46,196 nucleotides of DNA from Enterobacter mori LMG 25706 (lineage in GTDB: Bacteria > Pseudomonadota > Gammaproteobacteria > Enterobacterales > Enterobacteriaceae): contig NZ_GL890783.1 of NCBI RefSeq assembly GCF_000211415.1, forward strand, positions 42,654-88,849, written 5' to 3'. Below the pieces are notes generated by a model, which made no database searches, was not told where the DNA came from, and worked only from the letters and a program-made list of their open reading frames with translations. Both the position numbers and the translations under genes were made by a program. Positions 18,034 to 27,181 of this stretch are shown here, one piece after another (the stretch's first letter is position 1; the number at the start of each line of letters is the position of its first letter).

Positions 18034-18780
18034 TCACCAGTAGTGTTCAGCCGTCATATGGCCCGGTCGGCGACGAAGGTGTTTCGTCATCTGCCGGGTA
18101 TCCTTCAGAAGCTGCTGCGTGTCACGAACCATCTGCGGGTTACCGCACAGCATCACATGGCTGGTTTCGATATTCATTGGCAAGCCAACCGCCTCCTCCA
18201 GCGCACCGCTCTCAATCAACGCCGGAACACGTCCGGTCAGTGAGCCTGACGCCGTTTCACGGCTGACCCCGGTTTGAATTTTCAGCTTCCCGCCATACTG
18301 CTGTTCCAGCGCCTGCATTTGCGGCAGGTAGCTCAGGTCTGCGGCGTAGCGCGCGGCGTGAACCAGCACGATGTTTTTGAAACGTTCCAGATCTTTGCCG
18401 TACTGCAAAATAGAGAGATAAGGCCCGATGGCGGTGCCGGTTGCCAGCATCCACAAGGTGTCACAGTCTGGAATTTCGTCGAGCACGAAGAAACCGGCCG
18501 CTTCTGCCACAATCTGCACATCATCGCCAGGCTTCAGCGCCGCGAGGCGTGGGCTGAGTTTACCGTCCGGGACGGTGACCAGATAGAACTCGAGATCCGG
18601 GTTATCAGGCGCGTTAACGTAAGAGTAGGCGCGCTGCACGCGTTCGCCGTCGACATCCAGCCCCAGCTTTGCAAATTGCCCGGCTGTGAACGGGTGGACG
18701 GGAGCATGCAGGGTGAGACTAAATAGCGCATCGGTCCAGAACTGTACCTTTGTGACTTTACCTGTTACCCAGTCCGCCAT
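18034..18780 (-). CDS. fpr: Ferredoxin/flavodoxin-NADP+ reductase Fpr
   Basis: Fpr passes electrons between NADPH and flavodoxin or ferredoxin, feeding radical-SAM enzymes, MetH reactivation and oxidative-stress defence. Its 248 residues equal the E. coli protein. The FAD-binding segment is RAYSYVNAPDNPDLEFYLV, the pyrophosphate loop is LATGTAIGPYLS, and the NADP segment is VMLCGNPQMVRDTQ. The C-terminal tail ends in HYW as is typical. In E. coli it is a SoxRS/MarA target. A weak marbox-like stretch may overlap the hairpin at 18830-18860, but I cannot support it firmly. Confidence 0.97.
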   Translation of the reverse strand: MADWVTGKVTKVQFWTDALFSLTLHAPVHPFTAGQFAKLGLDVDGERVQRAYSYVNAPDNPDLEFYLVTVPDGKLSPRLAALKPGDDVQIVAEAAGFFVLDEIPDCDTLWMLATGTAIGPYLSILQYGKDLERFKNIVLVHAARYAADLSYLPQMQALEQQYGGKLKIQTGVSRETASGSLTGRVPALIESGALEEAVGLPMNIETSHVMLCGNPQMVRDTQQLLKDTRQMTKHLRRRPGHMTAEHYW

Positions 18781-18876
18781 GATCTTCTCCTGTGCTGTTT
18801 CTCTGTTCTATCTTCCGTACTTAGCGGGGAGATTTCCAGCCCATTTGGGCCGGAAAGCTCAATCGATCAAACGGTT

Positions 18877-19887
18877 TTACAGAATGTGCGTCTGCACGTC
18901 CGGGTCTTTGCGGTCGAGATAGTGGATAGACTGAATGCGGCGAATGGTGCGCGATTTACCGCGGATCAGCAGCGTTTCGGTGGTCGCCATGTTGCCCTTG
19001 CGGGTGATGCCGTCCAGCAGATCGCCTTTGGTGATGCCGGTCGCCGAGAAGACGACGTTGTCGCTGCGCGCCATCTCGTCCAGAGCCAGCACTTTATTGG
19101 CCTCGATTCCCATCGCTTCGCAGCGTTCCAGCTCGTTTTCCCCGATACGGCGGTTCTCGTCGCTATCGCCTTTCACCTCATGACGTGGCAGCAGACGCGC
19201 CTGCATATCGCCGTCCAGCGCGCGGATTACCGCCGCAGAGACCACGCCTTCCGGCGCGCCGCCGATACCGTACAGCACGTCTACTTCACTGTCCGGCATG
19301 CAGGTCAAAATGGAGGCGGCAACGTCACCATCCGGAATGGCAAACACGCGCACGCCGAGCTTTTGCATCTGCGCGATGGTGGCGTCGTGGCGCGGTTTGG
19401 CCAGAATCGTCACGGTCAGCTCGCTGAGCGGTTTGCCCAGGGCTTTGGCGATATTGCGCAGGTTCTCTTCCAGCGGCAGGCTGAGGTCGATTGCGCCCTT
19501 CGCGCCAGGACCGACAATCAGCTTTTCCATGTACATATCCGGCGCGTTGAGGAAGCAGCCCTTATCGCCCACGGCCAGCACTGCCAGCGCGTTGGCCTGG
19601 CCCATCGCCGTCATACGGGTGCCTTCGATTGGGTCGACGGCGATATCCACGGCATCGCCTTTGCCGGTACCGACTTTTTCACCGATATAGAGCATCGGCG
19701 CTTCGTCGATCTCGCCTTCGCCGATCACGATGGTGCCGTCGATGTTGACCTGATTAAGTACAATGCGCATGGCATGGACGGCGGCGCCGTCGGCGGTATT
19801 TTTGTCGCCACGACCCAGCCATTTATAGCCTGCAAGGGCGGCCGCTTCGGTAACGCGGGAAAACTCGATAGCAAGTTCACGTTTCAT
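18877..19887 (-). CDS. glpX: Class II fructose-1,6-bisphosphatase GlpX
   Basis: GlpX hydrolyses fructose-1,6-bisphosphate to fructose-6-phosphate, supporting gluconeogenesis during growth on glycerol. The 336 residues match E. coli. The metal-binding residues are D33 (NTADGAA), E57 and E59 (GEGEIDEAPM), and D85 and E88 (DPIEGT). I chose the ATG at 19887 (MKRELAIEFSRV) over one at 19902. In E. coli glpFKX form one operon. Here a family A repeat pair lies between glpK and glpX, so part of the transcript may be processed or attenuated there. Confidence 0.96.
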   Translation of the reverse strand: MKRELAIEFSRVTEAAALAGYKWLGRGDKNTADGAAVHAMRIVLNQVNIDGTIVIGEGEIDEAPMLYIGEKVGTGKGDAVDIAVDPIEGTRMTAMGQANALAVLAVGDKGCFLNAPDMYMEKLIVGPGAKGAIDLSLPLEENLRNIAKALGKPLSELTVTILAKPRHDATIAQMQKLGVRVFAIPDGDVAASILTCMPDSEVDVLYGIGGAPEGVVSAAVIRALDGDMQARLLPRHEVKGDSDENRRIGENELERCEAMGIEANKVLALDEMARSDNVVFSATGITKGDLLDGITRKGNMATTETLLIRGKSRTIRRIQSIHYLDRKDPDVQTHIL

Positions 19888-19954
19888 GAGGTACTCGTGC
19901 AATCAAAAGGAATTGCACGAAGTTTATCACAGAGTGGGTAAGGTGCGGCCTGTA

Positions 19955-20041
19955 CTCCCCTCACCCTAACCCTCTCCCCAAAGGGGCGAGGGGACTTAAA
20001 ACACCCTCTCCCCTTTGGGGAGAGGGCCGGGGTGAGGGGGA
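19955..20041. repeat. REP-like repeat, family A (inverted pair)
   Basis: Two inverted family A palindromes occupy the whole space between glpK and glpX. The left copy has CCCCTCACCCTAACCCTCTC folding on GGGGCGAGGGG. The right copy has CCCTCTCCCCTTTGGGGAGA followed by GGGCCGGGGTGAGGGG. Position inside an operon suggests differential mRNA stability. Confidence 0.85.
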
Positions 20042-21551
<1,510 letters not shown>

Positions 21552-21572
21552 GTTAGGTGTCCCGTAGTCAGA

Positions 21573-22418
21573 TTACAGCGAAGCTTTTTGTTGTGCGGTA
21601 GATGTTGTTTCTTTCTCTTCTTCCACACAGGTGTCGCACGGTAAGTGGCGACCAATTAATTTGCGATAGCCGAATGCACCCAGCGCCGCCCCTACGATTG
21701 GCCCGAACAGCGGAACCAGGAAGTAAGGAATGTCTTTGCCACCGGTGAAGGCGACGTCGCCCCATCCAGCGAAGAAGGCGAAGGTTTTTGGCCCCAGGTC
21801 ACGCGCCGGGTTCATCGCGAAGCCGGTCAGTGGACCCATTGATGCGCCGATAACCGCAATCAGCAGGCCAATCAGCAGCGGGGCCAGCGGGCCGCGCGGA
21901 ATGCCGTTGCCGTCATCGCCCAGCGCCATAATGACGCCCATCAGAATAGCGGTAATCACCATTTCAACTGCGAACGCCTGCACAAAATTGATATGCGGGT
22001 TCGGATAGGTTGAGAAGATGCCAGCCAGATCCAGACTTTCGACACTGCCGCGCACCATATGATGCGTCTGTTCGAAGTCGATGAAAAGATTGTAATAAAG
22101 CCCGTAAACTAACGCCGCTGCGCAAAAGGCGCCGGCAAACTGAGAAATGATGAAAGGAACAACTTTGCGTCCATCGAAGCACGCGAACAGCCACAGCGCG
22201 ATGGTCACCGCCGGGTTAAGATGTGCACCGGAAACCCCTGCAGTCAGGTAGATGGCCATCGCCACGCCCAGACCCCAGATGATACTGATTTCCCACTGAC
22301 CAAAACTGGCACCCGCCACTTTCAGTGCAGCGACACAGCCCACTCCGAAGAATATCAACAACCCGGTACCAAGGAACTCGGCAATGCACTGGCCTTTTAA
22401 GGTTGATGTCTGACTCAT
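21573..22418 (-). CDS. glpF: Glycerol facilitator GlpF
   Basis: GlpF is an aquaglyceroporin that lets glycerol diffuse across the inner membrane. The 281 residues equal the E. coli protein. The two pore motifs are present: NPA in GAHLNPAVTIALW near residue 68, and NPARDLG near residue 203. The selectivity arginine follows the second NPA, and six membrane helices are visible. I use the ATG at 22418 (MSQTSTLKGQ) rather than the one at 22457. It is first in the glpFK(X) operon, 21 bp before glpK. Confidence 0.96.
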   Translation of the reverse strand: MSQTSTLKGQCIAEFLGTGLLIFFGVGCVAALKVAGASFGQWEISIIWGLGVAMAIYLTAGVSGAHLNPAVTIALWLFACFDGRKVVPFIISQFAGAFCAAALVYGLYYNLFIDFEQTHHMVRGSVESLDLAGIFSTYPNPHINFVQAFAVEMVITAILMGVIMALGDDGNGIPRGPLAPLLIGLLIAVIGASMGPLTGFAMNPARDLGPKTFAFFAGWGDVAFTGGKDIPYFLVPLFGPIVGAALGAFGYRKLIGRHLPCDTCVEEEKETTSTAQQKASL

Positions 22419-22500
22419 AATCGGAATCCTGAAGAGATGAATGTTTATTGTTAGCATGGCCGCCCGTGACAGCCACGATGTCCTGTAGACATAGTGTTAA

Positions 22501-22540
22501 TTTATCGTTAACGAGCAAAAACGAGAAATATCGAAATCAA
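22501..22540 (-). promoter_or_regulatory. glpF operator region (GlpR-like sites)
   Basis: The palindrome TCGTTAACGA at 22505-22514, within TTTATCGTTAACGAGCAAAA, fits the GlpR operator core. A second, weaker TCG/CGA-bearing copy follows at about 22520-22536. GlpR represses glpFKX in E. coli from tandem sites like these. Confidence 0.55.
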
Positions 22541-22611
22541 AATGTGTGGTCTGCGTCAATAAAATGAGCGTTTTTCGCGCCATAAAGCACATTTTTGCAT
22601 CAGCCTCAGAA

Positions 22612-22627
22612 TGTGAGCTGAATCATT
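22612..22627. promoter_or_regulatory. CRP-like site in the glpF-zapB gap
   Basis: TGTGA-GCTGAA-TCATT matches the CRP consensus in one complete half-site and most of the other. CRP activates glpFK in E. coli. The distance of about 190 bp from the glpF start is longer than a simple activating site, so the role is uncertain. The rest of the gap (22628-22818) should hold the zapB promoter. Confidence 0.45.
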
Positions 22628-22785
22628 TCATTAACGAATGAGTTAACAATTTAGGGGTATATGACGCGAACGCACCAGGACCAGACCTAAAAGTGTTGCA
22701 AACCGCGATCTGCGCGGTGTGTCGCTGGACACAGAGCGCCGCGCTCCATACAATCGACGGTATATGTCGTGCGCGTTTACGTTAA

Positions 22786-23058
<273 letters not shown>

Positions 23059-23081
23059 TCCCCTTAGGGATGACTGACCAG

Positions 23082-23115
23082 GCCGGGTAAGGCGAAGCCG
23101 CCACCCGGCTTTTTT
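23082..23115 (+). terminator. zapB terminator (REP-like hairpin)
   Basis: A stem GCCGGGT / ACCCGGC encloses AAGGCGAAGCCGCC, which can itself pair, and is followed by TTTTTT. The core resembles a family B REP unit. Confidence 0.85.
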
Positions 23116-23142
23116 ATGGTTATCGCTAACTGAGTCAAGCCA

Positions 23143-23168
23143 TAAAAAAGGCCGCCCGAGGCGGCCTT
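23143..23168 (-). terminator. Terminator of the leftward small-ORF transcript
   Basis: Reading leftward, AAGGCCGCC and GGCGGCC pair around a 3-nt loop, and the transcript then runs into TTTTTT (the A run at 23144-23149). It lies five bases past the stop of the 35-codon ORF at 23173, so it ends that transcript rather than zapB. Confidence 0.8.
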
Positions 23169-23172
23169 AACG

Positions 23173-23280
23173 CTACTTGTCCTGCGTTGTCATAGCATAA
23201 GCAATAAACCCACTCGGTTCATCACTCTTTACCACGAGTACGCTGGCGACAATGAACGCGATACATAAATAGCGTTTCAT
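23173..23280 (-). CDS. Small one-helix hydrophobic peptide, candidate type I toxin
   Basis: This is a 35-codon ORF on the leftward strand. It starts ATG at 23280 with AGGGA seven bases upstream and ends TAG at 23173. The product begins MKRYLCIAFIVASVLVV: a basic start, then about 14 hydrophobic residues that could be a membrane segment or signal peptide. It ends with a polar tail containing GFIAYAM. The tail loosely recalls the AFxAYE end of Hok peptides, but the LCE motif of Hok is absent and I do not claim homology. The ORF has its own promoter, a long structured leader, a terminator, and a divergent RNA able to pair with that leader. A harmless small protein or leader remnant is the alternative. 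Confidence 0.55.
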   Translation of the reverse strand: MKRYLCIAFIVASVLVVKSDEPSGFIAYAMTTQDK

Positions 23281-23358
23281 TATGCGGTCCCTGCTGCTAA
23301 CCGCTCCACCGTTCACCACCGGTGATAAGTCGGTGGACACAAGCCCTGGTGTGGGCTG

Positions 23359-23400
23359 TTATACGGCTGTGAATACACCTTTCCCTGGACCGATGCCCAT
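23359..23400 (-). CDS. 13-codon leader ORF upstream of the small peptide
   Basis: ATG at 23400 to TAA at 23359 encodes MGIGPGKGVFTAV. It lies in the leader of the leftward mRNA and ends exactly where the segment complementary to the divergent RNA begins (23344-23359). Such a leader ORF recalls mok or tisA, which tie toxin translation to leader structure. No strong ribosome site is visible, so it may be untranslated. Confidence 0.3.
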   Translation of the reverse strand: MGIGPGKGVFTAV

Positions 23401-23427
23401 GTGCGAGATGGCGGAAAGGGACGCTTC

Positions 23428-23456
23428 ATCATAGTTAACATCAGCCTCGCCGTTAA
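23428..23456 (-). promoter_or_regulatory. Promoter for the leftward small-ORF mRNA
   Basis: Reading leftward, TTAACG (-35, 23456-23451) and TATGAT (-10, 23433-23428) are separated by 17 bp. Transcription would start near 23421 and give an mRNA of about 280 nt to the terminator at 23143. Its 5' end can fold through CCTTTCC pairing with GGAAAGG. Confidence 0.55.
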
Positions 23457-23498
23457 GATGTGCAAATAAAATTAAGATTTTATAAAGGGTCTAAGGGA

Positions 23499-23526
23499 TT
23501 GCCTGCCGCTTATTGAGGGGTATGAT
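23499..23526 (+). promoter_or_regulatory. Promoter for the divergent small RNA
   Basis: TTGCCT (-35, 23499-23504) and TATGAT (-10, 23521-23526) with a 16-bp spacer make a good sigma-70 promoter. There is no ORF downstream before the terminator. Confidence 0.6.
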
Positions 23527-23530
23527 AAAA

Positions 23531-23619
23531 GTCCCTGGTGTGGAGCTGTAAATCCTCCCAACGGACCGCGAATCCCGAGGGACAAAAAAACCGCCACATT
23601 GCTGTTGGCGGTTTTTTTA
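23531..23619 (+). ncRNA. Candidate small antisense RNA (type I antitoxin)
   Basis: A predicted transcript of about 88 nt runs from the promoter at 23499-23526 to the hairpin at 23590-23612 with seven T. Its 5' part is closed by GTCCCT / AGGGAC (23531-23536 and 23578-23583). Bases 23533-23549, CCCTGGTGTGGAGCTGT, repeat 23344-23359, CCCTGGTGTGGGCTGT, with one inserted base. Because the second copy lies in the leader of the leftward mRNA, this RNA is complementary to that leader in trans. No coding capacity is evident. The function as antitoxin is inferred. Confidence 0.55.
23584..23619. terminator. Bidirectional terminator (rraA and small RNA)
   Basis: The stem ACCGCCA / TGGCGGT with a 9-nt loop is flanked by A7 on the left and T7 on the right. 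It can therefore stop leftward transcription from rraA, 22 bp beyond its stop, as well as the rightward small RNA. Confidence 0.85.
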
Positions 23620-23640
23620 TGGTTCACGCTGACTGTTCTA

Positions 23641-24126
23641 CTACTCGATATCCAGTGGATCTTCGGACAGGATAATACCGGTGTTATCGGCGTAGAGATG
23701 GTCCCCGGAGAAGAAGGTCACGCCGCCGAAATTGACGCGCACGTCGCTTTCGCCGATGCCGTCGCCCGCTGCGCCTACCGGTATGGCCGCGATGGCCTGA
23801 ATCCCGATATCCAGGTCTTCGAGATCGTCCACCTGACGCACGGACCCGTACACCACAATGCCTTCCCACTCGTTCTGGACGGCAATTCCCGCCAGTTCAG
23901 CATCAATCAATGCTCTGCGCACGGAACCGCCGCCGTCGACCACCAGAACGCGGCCACGACCATTCTGTTCGAGCAGATCGTACAGCAACCCGTTATCCTC
24001 GAAACATTTCACCGTGATGATTTGCCCGCCAAACGACGACCGCCCACCAAAGTTGGAGAACAGCGGTTCAACGACGTTGACATCTTCCTGGTAGATGTCA
24101 CAAAGCTCGGAGGTATCGTATTTCAT
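23641..24126 (-). CDS. rraA: Regulator of RNase E activity RraA
   Basis: RraA binds the C-terminal scaffold of RNase E and inhibits mRNA turnover; it was once called MenG. The 161 residues equal E. coli RraA and are nearly identical ([60 protein letters not shown]). It follows menA in the same direction with a 92-bp gap, the E. coli arrangement, and ends at the bidirectional terminator. Confidence 0.96.
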   Translation of the reverse strand: MKYDTSELCDIYQEDVNVVEPLFSNFGGRSSFGGQIITVKCFEDNGLLYDLLEQNGRGRVLVVDGGGSVRRALIDAELAGIAVQNEWEGIVVYGSVRQVDDLEDLDIGIQAIAAIPVGAAGDGIGESDVRVNFGGVTFFSGDHLYADNTGIILSEDPLDIE

Positions 24127-24218
24127 AGGTTTAACGCTCAGTTGCTGCGCATGTGTTCAGTATATCGTGCGAAATGCGTTGTTGGCAAAATCATCAATTG
24201 TTAATTGATATTTGTCAG

Positions 24219-25139
24219 CTAACTGAGCGTCTGGCTTAACACAATCCCGATGACGAACAACAGGTTAGTCAACAGCGCGCCTTTTACCGTACGTTCCAGC
24301 ATTGGCGGCATAGCGGACGGGCTGAGCTCACGCATCACAAAGCGGGCCTGCTTAACCAGCAACGGCGCGGCAAGCACAAACAGCCAGCCCCACAAGCTCT
24401 GCAAGGAAATCAGGTTAAACAGCGCCAGGCAAACCAGCGCGCCAATGAGCAGACAGGCATGATAGCGGCGCGCATTCACCGGCCCCAGACGCACGGCCAG
24501 GGTGTTTTTGCCGTTCTCACGATCGCTGTCGATATCGCGCAGGTTGTTGATGTTTAGCACCGCCGTGGCCAGCAGGCCGCAGGCTGTTGCGGGCAGGAAC
24601 AGGGCAGGGATGACCGTATGCGCCTGTAGATACCAGCTCCCCATCACGCTCAGCCAGCCGAAGAACACCAGCACGGAGATATCACCCCGCCCAATATAAC
24701 CGTAAGGGCGCGTGCCAACGGTGTAGGTAATGGCTGCGATAATCGCGAGCAAACCCAGCACCAGGAAACCGATGAAATCGCTGGTGGTCTTAGACGCGAC
24801 CGTCACCAGCGCCAGGCCGGACAAGCAAATCAGCACCACGGTGATAATCAGCGCGCGTTTCATCTGTGCCTGGGTAATGACCCCTTTCTGCATCCCGCGC
24901 AGCGGCCCGATGCGATCGGGCTTGTCGCTGCCTTTCACCGCATCGCCATAGTCATTGGCGAGATTGGAGAGAATTTGCAGCAGGCCGGCGGTAATCAATG
25001 CCAGCGCGGCGACCAGCGGATCAAAATAACCTTGCCACCAGGCAAGCGCAGTACCGACGATAATCGCGGCAAAGGCCAGAGGAAGCGTTTTAGGGCGCAA
25101 ACTTTCGAGCCACGCCTGAGTACGGCTGATGTCAGTCAT
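24219..25139 (-). CDS. menA: 1,4-dihydroxy-2-naphthoate polyprenyltransferase MenA
   Basis: MenA attaches the octaprenyl chain to 1,4-dihydroxy-2-naphthoate in menaquinone synthesis at the inner membrane. The 306-residue UbiA-superfamily protein has about eight or nine helices. Two Asp-rich substrate motifs are present: NLANDYGDAVKGSDKPDRIG near residues 61-80 and NLRDIDSDRENGKNT near 198-212. It is two residues shorter at the N-terminus than E. coli (MTDISRTQAW). A terminator-like hairpin separates it from hslU upstream, so it may have its own promoter within 25140-25157 or rely on read-through. Confidence 0.96.
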   Translation of the reverse strand: MTDISRTQAWLESLRPKTLPLAFAAIIVGTALAWWQGYFDPLVAALALITAGLLQILSNLANDYGDAVKGSDKPDRIGPLRGMQKGVITQAQMKRALIITVVLICLSGLALVTVASKTTSDFIGFLVLGLLAIIAAITYTVGTRPYGYIGRGDISVLVFFGWLSVMGSWYLQAHTVIPALFLPATACGLLATAVLNINNLRDIDSDRENGKNTLAVRLGPVNARRYHACLLIGALVCLALFNLISLQSLWGWLFVLAAPLLVKQARFVMRELSPSAMPPMLERTVKGALLTNLLFVIGIVLSQTLS

Positions 25140-25152
25140 AAGTATTTAGCCA

Positions 25153-25179
25153 ATAAAAATGGGGGCATTAGCCCCCATT
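25153..25179 (-). terminator. hslVU terminator
   Basis: A 9-bp perfect stem AATGGGGGC / GCCCCCATT with a 4-nt loop, read leftward, is followed by TTTTTATT. It lies 29 bp after the hslU stop and before menA. Confidence 0.85.
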
Positions 25180-25207
25180 AAACGTGATGAGAAAGCAGTA
25201 ACCGCGA

Positions 25208-26542
25208 TTATAGGATAAAACGGCTCAGATCTTCATCTGCCACTAACGCATCCAGATGTTTACTCACATATTCTGCATCAATGGTGATGGTTTGACCGTT
25301 AAGGTCGCTCGCATCATAAGAGATATCTTCCACCAGGCGTTCCAGTACGGTGTGCAGACGACGCGCACCGATGTTCTCGGTGGTTTCGTTCACCTGCCAT
25401 GCGGCCTGGGCGATACGTTTGATACCGTCTTCGGTGAACTCGAGGTTCACACCTTCGGTTGCCATCAGCGCTTTGTACTGCACGGTGGCAGAGGCGTTTG
25501 GCTCGGTCAGGATACGTTCGAAATCTTCGGTGGTCAGCGCCTGCAGCTCAACGCGGATGGGCAGACGGCCCTGCAGTTCCGGGATCAGATCCGACGGGCT
25601 GGCAACCTGGAACGCACCGGAAGCGATAAACAGAATGTGGTCCGTTTTCACCATGCCGTGCTTGGTGGAGACGGTGCAGCCTTCAACCAGCGGCAGCAGG
25701 TCGCGCTGAACGCCTTCGCGGGATACATCCGGGCCGGAGCTGTTGCCGCCGCGCTTACAAATTTTGTCGATTTCGTCGATAAACACGATGCCGTGCTGCT
25801 CAACCGCGTCGATAGCGTCCTGCTTCAGCTCTTCCGGGTTCACCAGCTTCGCCGCTTCTTCTTCAATCAGCAGCTTCATCGCGTCTTTGATTTTCAGCTT
25901 ACGTGCTTTCTGCTTCTGGCCGCCCAGGTTCTGGAACATGGACTGCAGCTGGCTGGTCATCTCTTCCATGCCCGGAGGCGCCATGATTTCCACACCCATC
26001 GGCGCGGCAGCGAGATCGATCTCAATCTCTTTGTCGTCCAACTGGCCTTCACGCAGTTTCTTGCGGAATGCCTGGCGCGCTGCGGACGGTTCCGCCTGCT
26101 GCTCTGCCTGGCCCCAGTTGTTTTTAGCCGGTGGGATCAGCACGTCGAGAATGCGCTCTTCGGCCATCTCTTCTGCGCGGTAGCGGTTTTTCTCGATAGC
26201 CTGGACGCGCACCATCTTGATTGCCGAGTCGGTCAGATCGCGGATAATGGAATCCACTTCTTTACCCACGTAGCCCACTTCGGTGAACTTAGTGGCTTCC
26301 ACTTTGATGAACGGCGCGTTAGCGAGTTTCGCCAGGCGACGAGCGATTTCGGTTTTACCAACACCGGTCGGCCCGATCATCAGAATGTTTTTCGGGGTCA
26401 CTTCGTGGCGCAGCTCTTCGTCAAGCTGCATACGACGCCAGCGGTTACGCAGGGCAATCGCCACGGAACGCTTGGCGTTATCCTGGCCGATAATGTGTTT
26501 GTTCAGTTCGCTGACAATTTCGCGTGGGGTCATTTCAGACAT
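25208..26542 (-). CDS. hslU: HslU ATPase of the HslVU protease
   Basis: HslU is the AAA+ unfoldase that feeds substrates to the HslV peptidase. The 444-residue product carries Walker A GPTGVGKT at 57-64, the pore motif GYVG at about 90-93, the variable I domain (about 110-240), and Walker [10 protein letters not shown]. The sensor/arginine region is [14 protein letters not shown], and the C-terminal tail ends EDLSRFIL, which docks into HslV. It is one residue longer than E. coli because of an extra Asn-Gly near [10 protein letters not shown]. hslV lies 9 bp upstream in the same operon. Confidence 0.97.
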   Translation of the reverse strand: MSEMTPREIVSELNKHIIGQDNAKRSVAIALRNRWRRMQLDEELRHEVTPKNILMIGPTGVGKTEIARRLAKLANAPFIKVEATKFTEVGYVGKEVDSIIRDLTDSAIKMVRVQAIEKNRYRAEEMAEERILDVLIPPAKNNWGQAEQQAEPSAARQAFRKKLREGQLDDKEIEIDLAAAPMGVEIMAPPGMEEMTSQLQSMFQNLGGQKQKARKLKIKDAMKLLIEEEAAKLVNPEELKQDAIDAVEQHGIVFIDEIDKICKRGGNSSGPDVSREGVQRDLLPLVEGCTVSTKHGMVKTDHILFIASGAFQVASPSDLIPELQGRLPIRVELQALTTEDFERILTEPNASATVQYKALMATEGVNLEFTEDGIKRIAQAAWQVNETTENIGARRLHTVLERLVEDISYDASDLNGQTITIDAEYVSKHLDALVADEDLSRFIL

Positions 26543-26551
26543 GGGAGATCC

Positions 26552-27082
26552 TTACGCTTTGGAGGTCAATTCTTCGATGGTGTGGTTGTGGTTGGTATAA
26601 ATGCAGATATCACCTGCAATATCCAACGCTTTCACCGCGATATCGCGCGCGTTCATGTCGGTGTTTTCCAACAGGGCGCGGGCTGCAGCCTGGGCGTACG
26701 GGCCGCCGGAGCCGATGGCAATCAGGTCATTTTCCGGTTGAATCACGTCACCGTTACCGGTGATGATTAGCGAGGCGGTTTCATCGGCCACGGCCAGCAG
26801 CGCTTCGAGCTTGCGCAGCATGCGGTCGGTACGCCAGTCTTTCGCCAGTTCAACGGCGGCTTTCACCAGATGACCCTGGTGCATTTCCAGTTTGCGTTCA
26901 AACAGTTCAAACAGCGTGAAGGCATCCGCCGTGCCGCCTGCAAAACCGGCGATCACTTTGTCGTTGTAGAGACGACGCACTTTCTTCACGTTGCCTTTCA
27001 TGACGGTATTACCCAGCGTGGCCTGGCCATCACCGGCGATTACCACATGGCCGTTACGGCGTACACTTACTATTGTTGTCAC
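26552..27082 (-). CDS. hslV: HslV peptidase (proteasome-like)
   Basis: HslV is the N-terminal threonine peptidase of the HslVU heat-shock protease. Its 176 residues equal the E. coli length. After removal of Met1 the catalytic threonine begins [20 protein letters not shown]. The conserved Lys/Gly loop [20 protein letters not shown] follows, with [12 protein letters not shown] near residue 125. It is first in hslVU and is driven by a clear sigma-32 promoter with a leader hairpin. Confidence 0.97.
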   Translation of the reverse strand: MTTIVSVRRNGHVVIAGDGQATLGNTVMKGNVKKVRRLYNDKVIAGFAGGTADAFTLFELFERKLEMHQGHLVKAAVELAKDWRTDRMLRKLEALLAVADETASLIITGNGDVIQPENDLIAIGSGGPYAQAAARALLENTDMNARDIAVKALDIAGDICIYTNHNHTIEELTSKA

Positions 27083-27117
27083 GAGCAGACCCCCTGGTTA
27101 CAGATTCGGGAAACAGA

Positions 27118-27141
27118 AGCCCTGAGCCAGTGCTCAGGGCT
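27118..27141 (-). promoter_or_regulatory. Stem-loop in the hslVU mRNA leader
   Basis: A 10-bp perfect inverted repeat AGCCCTGAGC / GCTCAGGGCT with a CAGT loop sits just downstream of the sigma-32 promoter. It lies near the predicted 5' end of the hslVU mRNA, 36 bp before the hslV start. No long T run follows it in the leftward direction. An mRNA-stabilising 5' hairpin is more likely than a terminator. Confidence 0.65.
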
Positions 27142-27153
27142 GAATTAAATGAT

Positions 27154-27181
27154 AGATGGGGGGGATTTTGGGGGTTTCAAC
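27154..27181 (-). promoter_or_regulatory. Sigma-32 heat-shock promoter of hslVU
   Basis: Leftward, GTTGAAA and CCCATCT are separated by 14 bp of C-rich sequence. This fits the RpoH consensus CTTGAAA-N11-16-CCCATnT. The -35 overlaps the 3' end of ftsN (27177). Confidence 0.85.

Noticed and set aside
18825..18860. SoxS/MarA box upstream of fpr, and a glpX terminator
   Set aside because: The hairpin GCCCATTTGGGC is clear but has no T run in the glpX direction. The marbox consensus is matched at too few positions.
18886..19941. Rightward open frame of 351 codons opposite glpX
   Set aside because: Antisense shadow; the conserved glpX metal sites account for the sequence.
23190..23280. Assignment of the small ORF to the Hok family
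   Set aside because: Only the general form and the GFIAYA tail agree. The LCE motif and the usual length of about 50 residues are missing, so it is kept as an unassigned candidate toxin.
25256..26770. Rightward open frame of 504 codons opposite hslU and hslV
   Set aside because: It is the mirror of two well-conserved genes in GC-rich DNA, with His/Arg/Gln-rich composition typical of antisense frames and no ribosome site.
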